Shown in pieces: positions 1-8,467 of a DNA stretch of 64,000 bases. The notes below the pieces were generated by a model. It saw nothing but the letters and a program-made list of their open reading frames with translations, did not search any database and had not been told where the DNA came from. Both the position numbers and the translations under genes were made by a program. The stretch comes from Streptomyces sp. NBC_01233 (GTDB lineage: Bacteria; Actinomycetota; Actinomycetes; Streptomycetales; Streptomycetaceae). The stretch spans positions 7,296,501-7,360,500 of the forward strand of contig NZ_CP108514.1 of NCBI RefSeq assembly GCF_035989305.1. Reading direction: 5' to 3'. Positions within the stretch are counted from its first letter, which is position 1. Each line of letters begins with the position of its first letter.

Positions 1-1235
1 CGGCGGACGCCCCAGGTGGTGTCCCCGGCGGGGCACCGGCGGGGATCGCGGCCGGAGCGGTCTCCCTGGCGGGCGGACCGGCGGAGGCCGGGAGCGCGGG
101 CGGGCCGGGATCCGCCGGCGCCGAACTGGACTGGAGCGCGGAGGCCTGGAGCGAGGTCCGCACCCGGGCCCAGCGGGCCGGCCGGGCATACATCTGGCTC
201 AACCTGATCGAACAGCGGCTGCGCTCGGTCGTCGGGGCGGTGCTCCGGCCGATCTACGAGCCGGTGCACGGCGGGGACGACTGGGTGGTCGCGGCCGCCG
301 GACCCGCCGGGCAGGAGTGGGTGCAGCGGGCCGTGGCCGTGCGCGAGGTCAGCCGGCGCAAGGGCTACCTGCTCGACTCGGCCGACGACAACGTGCTGAG
401 CTTCCTGACCCTGCCCCAGCTGCGGGAGCTGATGGTCCAGCACTGGCCGTGCTTCGAACCGTACTTCGACGACCGGCGCGAGATCGAGCTGGCCCTGGAC
501 GAGCTGGAGGTCACCCGCAACGTCGTCTCCCGCAACCGGGCGCTGTCACGGCCCGTGCTGGAACAGGCGGAACGGGCCTCGGCGCGTCTCCTGGAGGTCC
601 TGGGCGGCGGCGCCGGCAGCCCCTCGGCGGACCGCCTGCCGATCGACGCCGTCGAGGACCTGGTGGGCGACCGGTACGCGGACGTCATCTCGGTCCACCC
701 GGACCGGGTGCGCCTGCAGCGGCAGCTCCCCGCGGAGGACCTCTTCGGGGGTGCGCGGCGGCTCGACGCCATCGGCATAGGGCTCAACCTGCTGGTCCAG
801 AACTTCTCGGGCCGAAGACTCGTCCGGCTGACGGAGGCCGGCTGCCGGGTGCGGCTGCTGTTCCTGAACCCGGCGAGCAGCGCGGTCAAGCGGCGCGAGC
901 GGGAGCTGGGGCTGCGCAAGGGCGAGCTGAGCCGCTCGGTGGAGATGAACATCCTGCACGTCCGCCGGGTCCGGGCCGGCCTGCGGGACCCCTCGCGCTT
1001 CGAGATCCACGTCTTCGACGAGACCCCGCGCTTCACCGCCTACCTGGTGGAGGGGAACTCCTCGGGCATCGCGGTGGTCCAGTCGTACCTGCGGCGGGCG
1101 CGCGGGATGGAATCCCCCGTCCTCGTCCTGCGGGGCGGCGGGCGCGGCGTGCCGAAGGACGCGGACCACGGGCTGTTCGCGACGTACCGGGAGGAGTTCG
1201 AGTCGATGTGGGAGGACTCCCGCCCCGTGTCCTGA
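1..1235 (+). CDS. SAV2148-family HEPN-domain protein, 5' end outside window
   Basis: The reading frame is open from base 3, so the start lies to the left of the window; 410 residues are visible. I recognise the sequence as the conserved actinobacterial SAV2148-type family with a HEPN-like helical domain (stretches such as AYIWLNLIEQRLR, VSRRKGYLLDS and LVQNFSGRRLVRL). The family's function is not established; HEPN domains are often RNA-associated, but that is inference here. The first ~40 visible residues are Gly/Ala/Pro-rich and probably disordered. The gene ends in a small tandem repeat that starts at its stop codon. Confidence 0.85.
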   Translation, partial: ADAPGGVPGGAPAGIAAGAVSLAGGPAEAGSAGGPGSAGAELDWSAEAWSEVRTRAQRAGRAYIWLNLIEQRLRSVVGAVLRPIYEPVHGGDDWVVAAAGPAGQEWVQRAVAVREVSRRKGYLLDSADDNVLSFLTLPQLRELMVQHWPCFEPYFDDRREIELALDELEVTRNVVSRNRALSRPVLEQAERASARLLEVLGGGAGSPSADRLPIDAVEDLVGDRYADVISVHPDRVRLQRQLPAEDLFGGARRLDAIGIGLNLLVQNFSGRRLVRLTEAGCRVRLLFLNPASSAVKRRERELGLRKGELSRSVEMNILHVRRVRAGLRDPSRFEIHVFDETPRFTAYLVEGNSSGIAVVQSYLRRARGMESPVLVLRGGGRGVPKDADHGLFATYREEFESMWEDSRPVS

Positions 1236-1283
1236 GGACCGGACGCCCTGAGGACCGGACGCCCCCTGAGGACCGGACAGCCC
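1233..1283. repeat. Tandem repeat of about 17 bp starting at a stop codon
   Basis: Three consecutive copies of TGAGGACCGGACGCCC (the third slightly altered to GGACAGCCCC) begin at the TGA stop of the HEPN-family gene. The repeat looks like slippage that duplicated the gene end; it may be part of the transcription end region. Confidence 0.7.
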
Positions 1284-1422
1284 CTGAGGGGGGTGTCGTC
1301 GGACTTGTCAGTGCCCCGTGGCAGGCTGAAAGCCGTTGACCGAAGGTGTAGGGGGAGGGGCACGGCATGGGGGATCTGGAGAGGACCGGCGCGGGGCCGG
1401 GGGAATCACGGGGGGCCCGGCG

Positions 1423-2139
1423 ATGAGCTGGATCAGCGGGCCGATGGTGGCCTTCGACCTGGAGACGACCGGGACCGACATCGAGTCGGACCGCATCGTC
1501 ACCGCCGCGGTGGTGGCCATGGAGCCGGACGGCCGGGTCGCGCGGACCCGCACGTGGCTGGTCGACCCCGGCGTGGCCATCCCGGAGCAGGCGTCGGCGA
1601 TCCACGGCATCTCCACGGAGCACGCCCGCACGGAGGGCGCGCCGGCCGCACCGGCGATCGCGGAGATCACGCAGACCCTCGCCGACGGGCTGAGCTCGGG
1701 CACTCCGCTCGTGGTGATGAACGCCCGCTACGACCTGTCGCTGCTGGACCGCGAGTGCCGCCGGCACGGGATCGCACCGCTGGCCGACCGGCTGCGGGGC
1801 AGGCCCGCGCACGTCATCGACCCGCTGGTCCTCGACAAGCACGCGGACCGGTACAGGAAGGGCAGGCGGACCCTCCAGGCCCTCTGCGAGCACTACGGCG
1901 TGACCCTCGACGACGCGCACAACGCGGCCGCGGACGCCCTCGCGGCGGCGCGCGCGGCGCGCCGGGTGGGCGCGCAGCACGCGTCCATAGGCTCGATCGA
2001 GCTGGCGGACCTGCACGAGCTCCAGATCCGCGCGGCCGCCCAGCAGGCGCAGTCGCTGCAGAGCTACCTCCGCCGCACCTCGGACCCCGAGGCGATAGTC
2101 GAGCCGGCGTGGCCGGTGGTCCCGCACAGGGCGAGCTAG
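1423..2139 (+). CDS. DEDDh-type 3'-5' exonuclease (DnaQ-like)
   Basis: A 238-residue exonuclease of the DNA polymerase III epsilon superfamily, expected to remove nucleotides from 3' ends with two metal ions. The five catalytic positions are visible: D12 and E14 in FDLETTG, D104 in NARYD, H166 and D171 in DDAHNAAAD. Length fits stand-alone streptomycete exonucleases rather than the true proofreading subunit. The ATG at 1423 follows a G-rich stretch and starts just before the conserved fold; an earlier in-frame ATG at 1336 would add 29 low-complexity residues, so I rejected it. Role in repair is inferred from family only. Confidence 0.85.
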   Translation: MSWISGPMVAFDLETTGTDIESDRIVTAAVVAMEPDGRVARTRTWLVDPGVAIPEQASAIHGISTEHARTEGAPAAPAIAEITQTLADGLSSGTPLVVMNARYDLSLLDRECRRHGIAPLADRLRGRPAHVIDPLVLDKHADRYRKGRRTLQALCEHYGVTLDDAHNAAADALAAARAARRVGAQHASIGSIELADLHELQIRAAAQQAQSLQSYLRRTSDPEAIVEPAWPVVPHRAS

Positions 2140-2159
2140 ACCGGCCGACGGCCTCGCCC

Positions 2160-2187
2160 GAACGCGAACGCGAACGTGAACGCGAAC
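2160..2187. repeat. GAACGC hexamer repeat between convergent genes
   Basis: Four and a half copies of GAACGC (one copy GAACGT) lie between the 3' ends of two convergent genes and overlap a short hairpin (GTGAAC at 2176-2181, GTTCAC at 2190-2195). It could serve as a weak bidirectional terminator; otherwise simple slippage sequence. Confidence 0.6.
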
Positions 2188-2191
2188 CCGT

Positions 2192-2836
2192 TCACGCGGG
2201 CACGTCCGGCCAGGAGTCGGCGTACTCGATGTGGATCTCCCGTGCGCGGGTGTCGCCGGAGCGGAGGCGGGCGCAGTAGTGGCCGCGGCGCGTGGCGTCG
2301 CGGACATGGGCAGGACCGTGCCGGGCGACCTCTCGGAAAGGGCCCGCCGTCTCGCGGAACACCTTCGCGCTGCCCGTCAGGAAGAGCGTCTCGGCGTGGA
2401 GGTGCTGGTGGAAGTGGTCGCGGTTCTCGGCGTGGTGCAGGGCCTCGTAGTCGATCTCCGGTTCCGATGCGGGCGCGCTGACGCTCTGGAGGCGGCCCGG
2501 GCCGAGGCGGCCCCGCAGTTCCTTCCAGCGTGAGGGCGCGAACTGGAGCGAGTGGTGCAGCAGGACGAGGTCGAGGGGGCGTGATCCCGGTTCCGGGGAG
2601 CCGGGGCCGGTGGGGCGCAGCGGCACATGGACCAGTGAGCGCGGCGACGTGGCGGCCAGGCTCCACAGCCCGGCCAGGAGCCGCGCGGCCTCCTGGTCGA
2701 CGTAGGCGTTCAGGTACGGGCCCTCGTCCAGCAGCAGCGCGCGCCGCGGCGGCCGCGCCGGGCGGATGACGTGGAACTCCTTCGGGCCGAGGCGGGCCCG
2801 ATGGACGGTGACGGGTAGGTGTACCTGCGTGTTCAC
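2192..2836 (-). CDS. Conserved hypothetical protein, 214 aa
   Basis: I do not recognise a functional family. The GTG at 2836 is chosen because the coding pattern begins there (VNTQVHLPVTVHRAR); longer in-frame starts would run back into the phosphotransferase gene. The protein has a His-rich stretch (HHAENRDHFHQHLHAE, about residues 130-145) and repeated EFHVIRP / EIHIEYADSW strands, suggesting a small beta-rich metal-binding or enzyme-like fold, but no catalytic motif is certain. It starts 14 bases after the stop of the upstream phosphotransferase gene, so the two are likely co-transcribed. Confidence 0.7.
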   Translation of the reverse strand: MNTQVHLPVTVHRARLGPKEFHVIRPARPPRRALLLDEGPYLNAYVDQEAARLLAGLWSLAATSPRSLVHVPLRPTGPGSPEPGSRPLDLVLLHHSLQFAPSRWKELRGRLGPGRLQSVSAPASEPEIDYEALHHAENRDHFHQHLHAETLFLTGSAKVFRETAGPFREVARHGPAHVRDATRRGHYCARLRSGDTRAREIHIEYADSWPDVPA

Positions 2837-2850
2837 TTGCCATCCTGGTC

Positions 2851-3723
2851 CTAGAACGAATGCCAGCGCATCTGGGGATCGCCGTCCCTGAGGGACCTCA
2901 CGCGGCGGCGGAACTCGGCCCGCGCCCCCGGGTTGCTCGGGGCGTGCTGGGCGACCCAGGCGCAGCTGGCCGTCTCCCGGGCCCCGCGCAGGACCGCGCA
3001 GCCCGCCCAGTCGCGGACGTCCCACCCGTACGCCGAGACGAACGCCCCGTACTCCTCGGCGGGCATGCCGTACCGGTCGCGCGAGAGGGCCATCACCACC
3101 AGGTCGTGCTCGCGCAGATCGTTCGAGACGGTCTCCAGGTCGACCAGGGCCGGGCCGTCCGGGCCCACGTGGACGTTGCGGGGCAGGGCGTCGCCGTGGA
3201 CCGGGCCCGGCGGGAGGTGCGGGGTCAGGGCCGCCACCTCACCGGCGTAGGCGTCCCGGCGGGCCCGCAGGTACGCCGCGTCCGCCGGGTCGATCGCGTC
3301 CCCCGCCAGCCGCAGCCAGCGCTCGACCCCGCCCAGCAGGTCCCGCGCGGGCAGGGCGAACGGCGGTGCGGTCAGGGCGTGGACGGCGCGCAGCAGCACG
3401 GCCAGGTCCGTGGCGTTCGCCGGCCGGACCGCGTCCGGGAGCCGGTGCCACAGCGTCAGCGGATGCCCATCCACCAGCCGCGGCTCCGGCTCGGCCGCGC
3501 GGACCGCCGGGATCCCGGCCGCCGCGAACCAGCCGGCCACCGCGAGTTCCCGCTCGGCCCGCGCCAGCAGCGCCGCCTCCCGGCCCACCTTCACCACCAG
3601 GTCGCCGACGGCGAAGACGGCGTTCTCGCCGAAGGCGAGGAGGTCCGGCTCGCGGGCCGCCCCCCGGGTCGCCTGCGTGAGGCCCGCCGCCTTCAGCGTC
3701 CGCCTGGCCTGCGCTTCGTCCAT
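2851..3723 (-). CDS. Aminoglycoside phosphotransferase (APH) family protein
   Basis: A 290-residue kinase-like enzyme. The Brenner motif HGDALPRN (H176, D178, N183) and the metal-binding VDLE (D195) define the APH/choline kinase fold; the N-terminal part has an ATP-binding-type stretch ending in LVVKVGREA. The substrate cannot be read from sequence: many chromosomal members phosphorylate unknown small molecules and do not confer resistance. The ATG at 3723 gives a normal family length. It faces away from the FUSC gene at 3872, leaving about 150 bases for two divergent promoters, and leads a probable two-gene operon with the gene ending at 2192. Confidence 0.85.
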   Translation of the reverse strand: MDEAQARRTLKAAGLTQATRGAAREPDLLAFGENAVFAVGDLVVKVGREAALLARAERELAVAGWFAAAGIPAVRAAEPEPRLVDGHPLTLWHRLPDAVRPANATDLAVLLRAVHALTAPPFALPARDLLGGVERWLRLAGDAIDPADAAYLRARRDAYAGEVAALTPHLPPGPVHGDALPRNVHVGPDGPALVDLETVSNDLREHDLVVMALSRDRYGMPAEEYGAFVSAYGWDVRDWAGCAVLRGARETASCAWVAQHAPSNPGARAEFRRRVRSLRDGDPQMRWHSF

Positions 3724-3871
3724 GCCGTTGGTTTCCCGCTCCCTGGTCCTGTTCCCGATCGCGTCCCGGCTCCGGCGGACCGGCGTGATCACGACGTATC
3801 CGAGTTCTACCACCGCCCGCCACCGGCCCCCGTGGGTGGTGGCTTCGGGAGGGCGGCCCGATGCTGGAGGC

Positions 3872-6337
3872 ATGGGCGCCGACCGTGACGCAGGCGCCGC
3901 CCGCGGCCCCAGCGGCGTGGCGCGGCGCGCCGCCCGCACGACCCTCGCCGCGTGCGCCGGGTTCTTCCTCTTCCTGTACGGGCTGGACCAGCCCGTAGCG
4001 GCGACGTACGCCCTCTTCGGGGTCGTGTCGATGGCCGCCCTCTCGCACATCCCCGGCACCGGCCCCCAGCGGGCGCAGGTCATCGCCCGGACGATGCCGG
4101 TGGCCTGGGTGCTGGTCACGATCGGCACCTACCTCGCGGTGCACACCTGGAGCGCCGTGGCCGGCATGCTGGTCATCGGCTTCTTCCTCGCCTTCGTGGC
4201 CGTGGCCGGGCCCCGGGCGTCGGGCGCCGCGCCCGGACTCCAGCTGCTCTACATCCTGCCGTGCTTCCCGCCCTACGCCCCGGACACCCTCGACGAGCGG
4301 CTGATGGGGCTGACCTGCGGCCTCGTACTGCTGATCCTCGCCGAGGCCTACGTACTGCCCGAGCTCCGCGGCCCCACCTACCGGCAGCTGGCCGCCGACG
4401 CCGCCGAAACCGCCGCCCGCTGCGCCGGCGAGCTGGGCCGCGCCCCGTACAGGCTGTCCGCCGCCGGGGCGCAGGCGGCCCGGGCGGCCGGGGAGTCGCT
4501 GCGGCCCTTCCGGCTCCCCGAGGCCGAGCGCCCCGCCGGGCCGGGGCTGCGGGACCGCGGGCTCGCGCATGCGGGCCTGGCCGCCCGCACGCTCCTGAAC
4601 CGCATGGTGAACCTGCCCGCGCCGCCCCCGCAGCGCACGCCGCCGGAGCAGGCGCCCGGGGTGCCGGCAGCGGTCGGCGCGGCCGCCGCCGAGTGCGCGG
4701 CCCTGCTGCGCGGCACCGGCGACTCCACCGACGCGGCCGGCGCCCTGCGGGGCGTACGGGAACGGGCCGTGGCGGTGGACGAGCAGCCGGCGGGCGAGGC
4801 GCTGGGCGTGCGGCGGGCCGCGCTGCTGGAGGTGGCGGACGCCGCCGTCGCCTTCACCACGGCGGCCGAACTGGCGGTACGGGGCCGCCGCGCGCGACTC
4901 CCGGCCGAGACCGACGCGGGCCGCTTCTGGTACGCCGGCCGGCGCGCGCCCAGCCTGTGGTGGCACCGGCTGGCCGCCCACGCAGGGCCGCGGTCGGTGC
5001 ACTTCCAGAACGCCGTCCGGCTCAGTCTCGCGCTCGCGGCCGCCCGTACGATCGCGGGCATCGACTCCCTGCCCCACGGCTTCTGGGCGATGCTCGCCGT
5101 GCTCAGCCTGACCCGGACCACGGTCTCCCAGACACGGGCGACCGTGGGCCAGGCACTCACCGGCACACTGCTCGGCGCCCTCACCACCGGCGGCCTGCTG
5201 GCCCTGATCGGGGGGAACAGCGCCGTCTACGCCGTCGCCCTGCCGTTCGTCATGTTCGTGGCCTTCCGGGTCGGGCCGGTGCGCGGTGTGGGCTGGGCCC
5301 AGGGCATGTTCACGCTCGTCGTGTCCTTCGTCTTCGCGCAACTGGCGCCGGTGACCTGGCGGCTGGCCGAGATCAGGATGCTGGACGTGGTCATCGGCAG
5401 CCTGATCGGCATCGTGTTCGGACTGCTCGCCTGGCCGCGGGGGGCGCAGGTGGAGCTGCACCGGGCGGTCGCCCTGCTGCTGGCGGAGGCGGCCGACACG
5501 GTCAAGAGCACCGCCGCCGCCGTCGCGGCCGGCGGGCCGGGACACCTCCCCGACGACGGGCCGCTCCAGCGCGCGCTGCTGCTGGCGGAGTCGGCGTTCT
5601 CGCAGCGCCAGAGCGAGCCGAGGGCCCCCGTCGGCGTCCCCGCGGACTGGCAGGCGGCCCTGATGACGGGCCACCACGTGCTGTGGGGTTCGCGCCGCCT
5701 CCACGCCCGCGGAGGCCCACCCCTGGAGCCGTCCCAGCAGACACGCCTCCGAGCCCGGTCAACGCAGGTGGCCACCGGCCTGCGCGCCACCTCGTCCCTG
5801 GCATCCACCACATCCCCACCACCGCACACGAACCGTCCGGCGCACGCGGACCTGCCGGCGGGCACGGACGTGGCAGCGGACAGGGACCGGCCGCCGGCCA
5901 CGGCCGGGCCGCCTCCGGGCACGATCCGTCCGGCGGACACGATCCGTCCGGCGGACACGATCCGTCCGGCGGACACGATCCGTCCGGCGGACACGGACCT
6001 GCCGGTGGGCACGCATCATCCGGTGCCGGTGGACCGGCCGACAGCCGCCCCACCGTCGAACGGACCGCCCGCCCCCGGCCCGGGGCACCCGTCCCCGTCC
6101 GGTCCGAGCCCCGCACCAGGCCCGGGGCCCACCCCCGGCCCGGCGCCCGCGCCCGGATCCGGCCCGGAGGCGGCACCCGCACCCGCACCCGGCCCGGTCG
6201 CCGGCGGCGCGGGGGCCGGGGTTGCTCTGCCGCGGTTCTATGCCGCCCTGGCCTGGCTGGACTCGCTGACCAACGACGTCGAGCGCATCACCGCGCCCAC
6301 CCGCGGTTCCGGCGGGTCGGACGGGACGACGGCCTGA
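3872..6337 (+). CDS. FUSC-family membrane protein with proline-rich tail
   Basis: An 821-residue protein with two sets of hydrophobic segments: about residues 25-165 and about 385-530, separated by a soluble helical region. This pattern and motifs such as NAVRLSLALAAARTIAG and GFWAMLAVLSLTRTTVSQT fit the FUSC (fusaric acid resistance/aromatic efflux-like) family. The C-terminal ~170 residues are Pro/Gly/Ala-rich, contain a perfect 18-bp tandem repeat and look disordered. The ATG at 3872 has GGAGG only one base upstream, which is too close, so a GTG about 35 bases earlier is possible. Transport role is inferred. Confidence 0.75.
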   Translation: MGADRDAGAARGPSGVARRAARTTLAACAGFFLFLYGLDQPVAATYALFGVVSMAALSHIPGTGPQRAQVIARTMPVAWVLVTIGTYLAVHTWSAVAGMLVIGFFLAFVAVAGPRASGAAPGLQLLYILPCFPPYAPDTLDERLMGLTCGLVLLILAEAYVLPELRGPTYRQLAADAAETAARCAGELGRAPYRLSAAGAQAARAAGESLRPFRLPEAERPAGPGLRDRGLAHAGLAARTLLNRMVNLPAPPPQRTPPEQAPGVPAAVGAAAAECAALLRGTGDSTDAAGALRGVRERAVAVDEQPAGEALGVRRAALLEVADAAVAFTTAAELAVRGRRARLPAETDAGRFWYAGRRAPSLWWHRLAAHAGPRSVHFQNAVRLSLALAAARTIAGIDSLPHGFWAMLAVLSLTRTTVSQTRATVGQALTGTLLGALTTGGLLALIGGNSAVYAVALPFVMFVAFRVGPVRGVGWAQGMFTLVVSFVFAQLAPVTWRLAEIRMLDVVIGSLIGIVFGLLAWPRGAQVELHRAVALLLAEAADTVKSTAAAVAAGGPGHLPDDGPLQRALLLAESAFSQRQSEPRAPVGVPADWQAALMTGHHVLWGSRRLHARGGPPLEPSQQTRLRARSTQVATGLRATSSLASTTSPPPHTNRPAHADLPAGTDVAADRDRPPATAGPPPGTIRPADTIRPADTIRPADTIRPADTDLPVGTHHPVPVDRPTAAPPSNGPPAPGPGHPSPSGPSPAPGPGPTPGPAPAPGSGPEAAPAPAPGPVAGGAGAGVALPRFYAALAWLDSLTNDVERITAPTRGSGGSDGTTA
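5921..5992. repeat. Perfect 18-bp tandem repeat, four copies, inside a coding region
   Basis: ACGATCCGTCCGGCGGAC is repeated four times without change, encoding four copies of a six-residue Thr-Ile-Arg-Pro-Ala-Asp unit in the disordered tail of the FUSC protein. Copy number changes would keep the frame. Confidence 0.9.
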
Positions 6338-6344
6338 ATCAGAG

Positions 6345-6380
6345 TTGCACGAGACGTATCGTCTCGTTATCGTCTGATCA
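6345..6380 (+). promoter_or_regulatory. Promoter with palindromic operator, apparently leaderless transcript
   Basis: A -35 box TTGCAC (6345-6350) and a -10 box TATCGT (6368-6373) are 17 bases apart. The spacer is filled by a perfect inverted repeat: ACGAGACG (6349-6356), TAT, CGTCTCGT (6360-6367), which resembles TetR-family operators. A start seven bases after the -10 box would be the A of the ATG at 6380, and no Shine-Dalgarno sequence is present, so translation from a leaderless mRNA is likely. No TetR gene lies nearby in this window. Confidence 0.65.
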
Positions 6381-7591
6381 TGACCTCAGCCAAGCCGGCC
6401 AAGCCCGCACACATCGCCATGTTCTCCATCGCCGCCCACGGCCACGTGAATCCGAGCATCGAAGTGATCCGGGAACTCGTTGCCCGCGGCCACCGCGTCA
6501 GCTACGCCGTCCCCGCCGCCTTCGCCGAGAAGATCGCGGAGACCGGCGCCACACCCGTGATCTACACCTCGACCCTCCCCACCGACGACGAGCCGGAGGC
6601 CTGGGGCACCGAGCTCATCGACAACCTGGAGCCCTTCCTGAAGGACGCCGTCCAGGCGCTCCCGCAGCTCGCCGCCGCCTTCGAGGGCGACGAGCCGGAC
6701 CTCGTCCTCCACGACATCACCTCCTACCCGGCACCCGTGCTCGCCCACCGTTGGGGCGTCCCCGCCGTCTCCCTCTCCCCGAACCTCGTCGCCTGGGAGG
6801 GGTACGAGCAGGAGGTCGCCGAGCCGATGTTCGCCGAGCTGAAGGCCTCCGAGCGCGGCCGGGCGTACTACGCCGACTTCGCGGCCTGGCTCACCGAGAA
6901 CGGCCTCGGCGACCAGGTCGACCGCTTCCAGGGCAGGCCGCGCCGCAGCCTCGTCCTGATTCCCCGGGCGCTCCAGCCCCACGCCGACCGCGTCGACGAG
7001 TCCGTCTACACCTTCGTCGGCGCCTGCCAGGGCGACCGCAGCGCGACCCAGGGCAGCTGGCACAGGCCCGCGACCGCCGAGGGCAAGAAGGTCGTGCTGG
7101 TCTCGCTCGGCTCCGCCTTCACCAAGCAGCCCGCCTTCTACCGCGCCTGCATCGACGCCTTCGCGGACCTGCCGGACTGGCACGTGGTCCTCCAGATCGG
7201 CAAGTTCACCGCCGAGGCCGACCTCGGAGAGGTCCCCGCCAACGTCGAGGTCCACCGCTGGGTTCCCCAGCTGGACATCCTGCGACAGGCCGACGCCTTC
7301 ATCACCCACGCGGGCGCCGGCGGCAGCCAGGAAGGTCTCGCCACCGCCACCCCGATGGTCGCCGTCCCGCAGGCCGTAGACCAGTTCGCCAACGCCGACA
7401 TGCTGGTCTCGCTCGGCGTGGCCCGGCAGGTACCGATGGCGGACGCGGACGCCGCGGCCCTGCGGGAAGCGGTCCTCGCCCTGGTCGCCGACCCCGAGGT
7501 CGCCGCCCGCGCCGAGGCCGTGCGCGCCGGGATGGCCGCCGAAGGAGGCACACGGCAGGCCGCCGACCTCGTCGAGGCCGAACTGTCGTAG
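6380..7591 (+). CDS. Macrolide-family glycosyltransferase (MGT/OleD type)
   Basis: A 403-residue GT-B glycosyltransferase. The N-terminal catalytic His lies in AAHGHVNPS (H20), and the C-terminal nucleotide-sugar region reads [11 protein letters not shown]...[12 protein letters not shown] (about 290-325), the arrangement of Mgt and OleD, which transfer glucose from UDP-glucose to macrolides as cytoplasmic self-protection. The acceptor here is unknown; no macrolide cluster is near. Regulation is suggested by the operator that fills its promoter spacer. The gene is followed 20 bases later by the DUF1697 gene. Confidence 0.88.
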   Translation: MTSAKPAKPAHIAMFSIAAHGHVNPSIEVIRELVARGHRVSYAVPAAFAEKIAETGATPVIYTSTLPTDDEPEAWGTELIDNLEPFLKDAVQALPQLAAAFEGDEPDLVLHDITSYPAPVLAHRWGVPAVSLSPNLVAWEGYEQEVAEPMFAELKASERGRAYYADFAAWLTENGLGDQVDRFQGRPRRSLVLIPRALQPHADRVDESVYTFVGACQGDRSATQGSWHRPATAEGKKVVLVSLGSAFTKQPAFYRACIDAFADLPDWHVVLQIGKFTAEADLGEVPANVEVHRWVPQLDILRQADAFITHAGAGGSQEGLATATPMVAVPQAVDQFANADMLVSLGVARQVPMADADAAALREAVLALVADPEVAARAEAVRAGMAAEGGTRQAADLVEAELS

Positions 7592-7611
7592 GCACCCCCT
7601 AAGGTGCCGCC

Positions 7612-8175
7612 ATGACGAAGAAGGCCACGACCACGAAGTACGCGGCGCTGCTGCGCGGCATCAACGTCGGCGGGAGCAAGAAGGTCCCGATGGCGGAGCT
7701 GCGCTCCGTGCTGGAGGAGCTCGGCCACGGCGACGTACAGACGTACCTGCAGAGCGGGAACGCCGTCTTCAGCAGTGAGAAGAGGGACCCGGCGGCGCTC
7801 GCCCGGGAACTGGAGGCGGCCATCGAGGCCCGCTTCGGCTTCCGGGTGGCCTGCCTGGTGGTGGACGGGGCGTACCTGCGCGCCGTCGCCGACGCCTGCC
7901 CCTTCCCGGCCGCGGAGCTGGAGGGCAGACAGCTCCACGCGACCTTCTTCTCCGAACAGCCGGGCGCGGAGCGCTTCGCCGCGCTCGACGAGGCCTCGTA
8001 CCTTCCCGAGGAGTACCGGCTCGGCGACCGCGTCCTCTACCTCTACGCCCCCAACGGCCTGGGCCGCTCCAAACTGGCCGAGTCCCTCGCCAAGCCCGCC
8101 GTCGTCAAGGGCATCGACGTGACCACCCGAAACTGGAACACCGTCGCCAAACTCGTGGAGCTGACCGAAGGCTGA
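7612..8175 (+). CDS. DUF1697 family protein
   Basis: A 187-residue protein matching the DUF1697 family, recognisable by YAALLRGINVGGSKKVPM at residues ~9-27 and DVQTYLQSGNAVF soon after, and by the C-terminal NWNTVAKL. Its biochemical role is unknown. It sits 20 bases after the glycosyltransferase and could be co-transcribed with it. The ATG at 7612 follows the weak purine-rich stretch CTAAGGTG. Confidence 0.85.
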   Translation: MTKKATTTKYAALLRGINVGGSKKVPMAELRSVLEELGHGDVQTYLQSGNAVFSSEKRDPAALARELEAAIEARFGFRVACLVVDGAYLRAVADACPFPAAELEGRQLHATFFSEQPGAERFAALDEASYLPEEYRLGDRVLYLYAPNGLGRSKLAESLAKPAVVKGIDVTTRNWNTVAKLVELTEG

Positions 8176-8200
8176 GACCGAGACCGAGACCGAGACCGAG
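8174..8200. repeat. GAGACC hexamer tandem repeat
   Basis: Four and a half perfect copies of GAGACC begin at the stop codon of the DUF1697 gene, in the gap to the convergent aldo/keto reductase remnant. It has the same placement as the GAACGC array near 2160. Confidence 0.8.
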
Positions 8201-8215
8201 GCAGGGCGGGAGCCC

Positions 8216-8423
8216 TCAGCCGAGCGCGTCCAGCAGCTCCCGCGCCGTGAGGTGGATCGTCGCCGAGGGTGACCCCGCGCTCCACCGCCGTGCGCAGCAG
8301 GGCCCGGGCCTCGGCCCGCTCGCCGCGCGGGCCCCAGTAGCCGGGGCCGACCAGGCCGCCCGTACCGAAGCCGAGCCGCCGTACGGGCAGCTCCCCGCCG
8401 AGATCGATCCCCTCTTTCACCAT
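8216..8423 (-). pseudogene. Aldo/keto reductase with large internal deletion
   Basis: From the ATG at 8423 the frame encodes about 52 residues typical of an aldo/keto reductase N terminus (DLGGELPVRRLGFGTG, WGPRGERAEARALLRTAVE). The frame then loses sense, and a different frame near 8262-8216 gives a plausible family C terminus (ATIHLTARELLDALG, then stop). The ~200 central residues, including the catalytic Tyr/Lys/His region, are missing. This is a remnant that cannot make an active enzyme. Confidence 0.75.
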
Positions 8424-8467
8424 GCCCCGACGGTAACCCGGGGGCCCGGATGTGCCAGGCTCGTGGC

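Noticed and set aside
3239..5704. Long leftward open frame opposite the FUSC gene
   Set aside because: Low-complexity Gly/Arg/Pro content, no family match, and it lies antisense to a recognised membrane protein.
6380..7591. Glycosyltransferase taken as part of an antibiotic cluster
   Set aside because: Its neighbours are a FUSC gene and DUF1697; there are no polyketide genes, so self-protection or xenobiotic glycosylation is more likely.
3952..7602. Very long Arg/Gly/Pro-rich open frame over the FUSC and glycosyltransferase genes
   Set aside because: It is the out-of-frame shadow of two recognised genes and crosses their boundary; composition is typical of GC-rich alternative frames.
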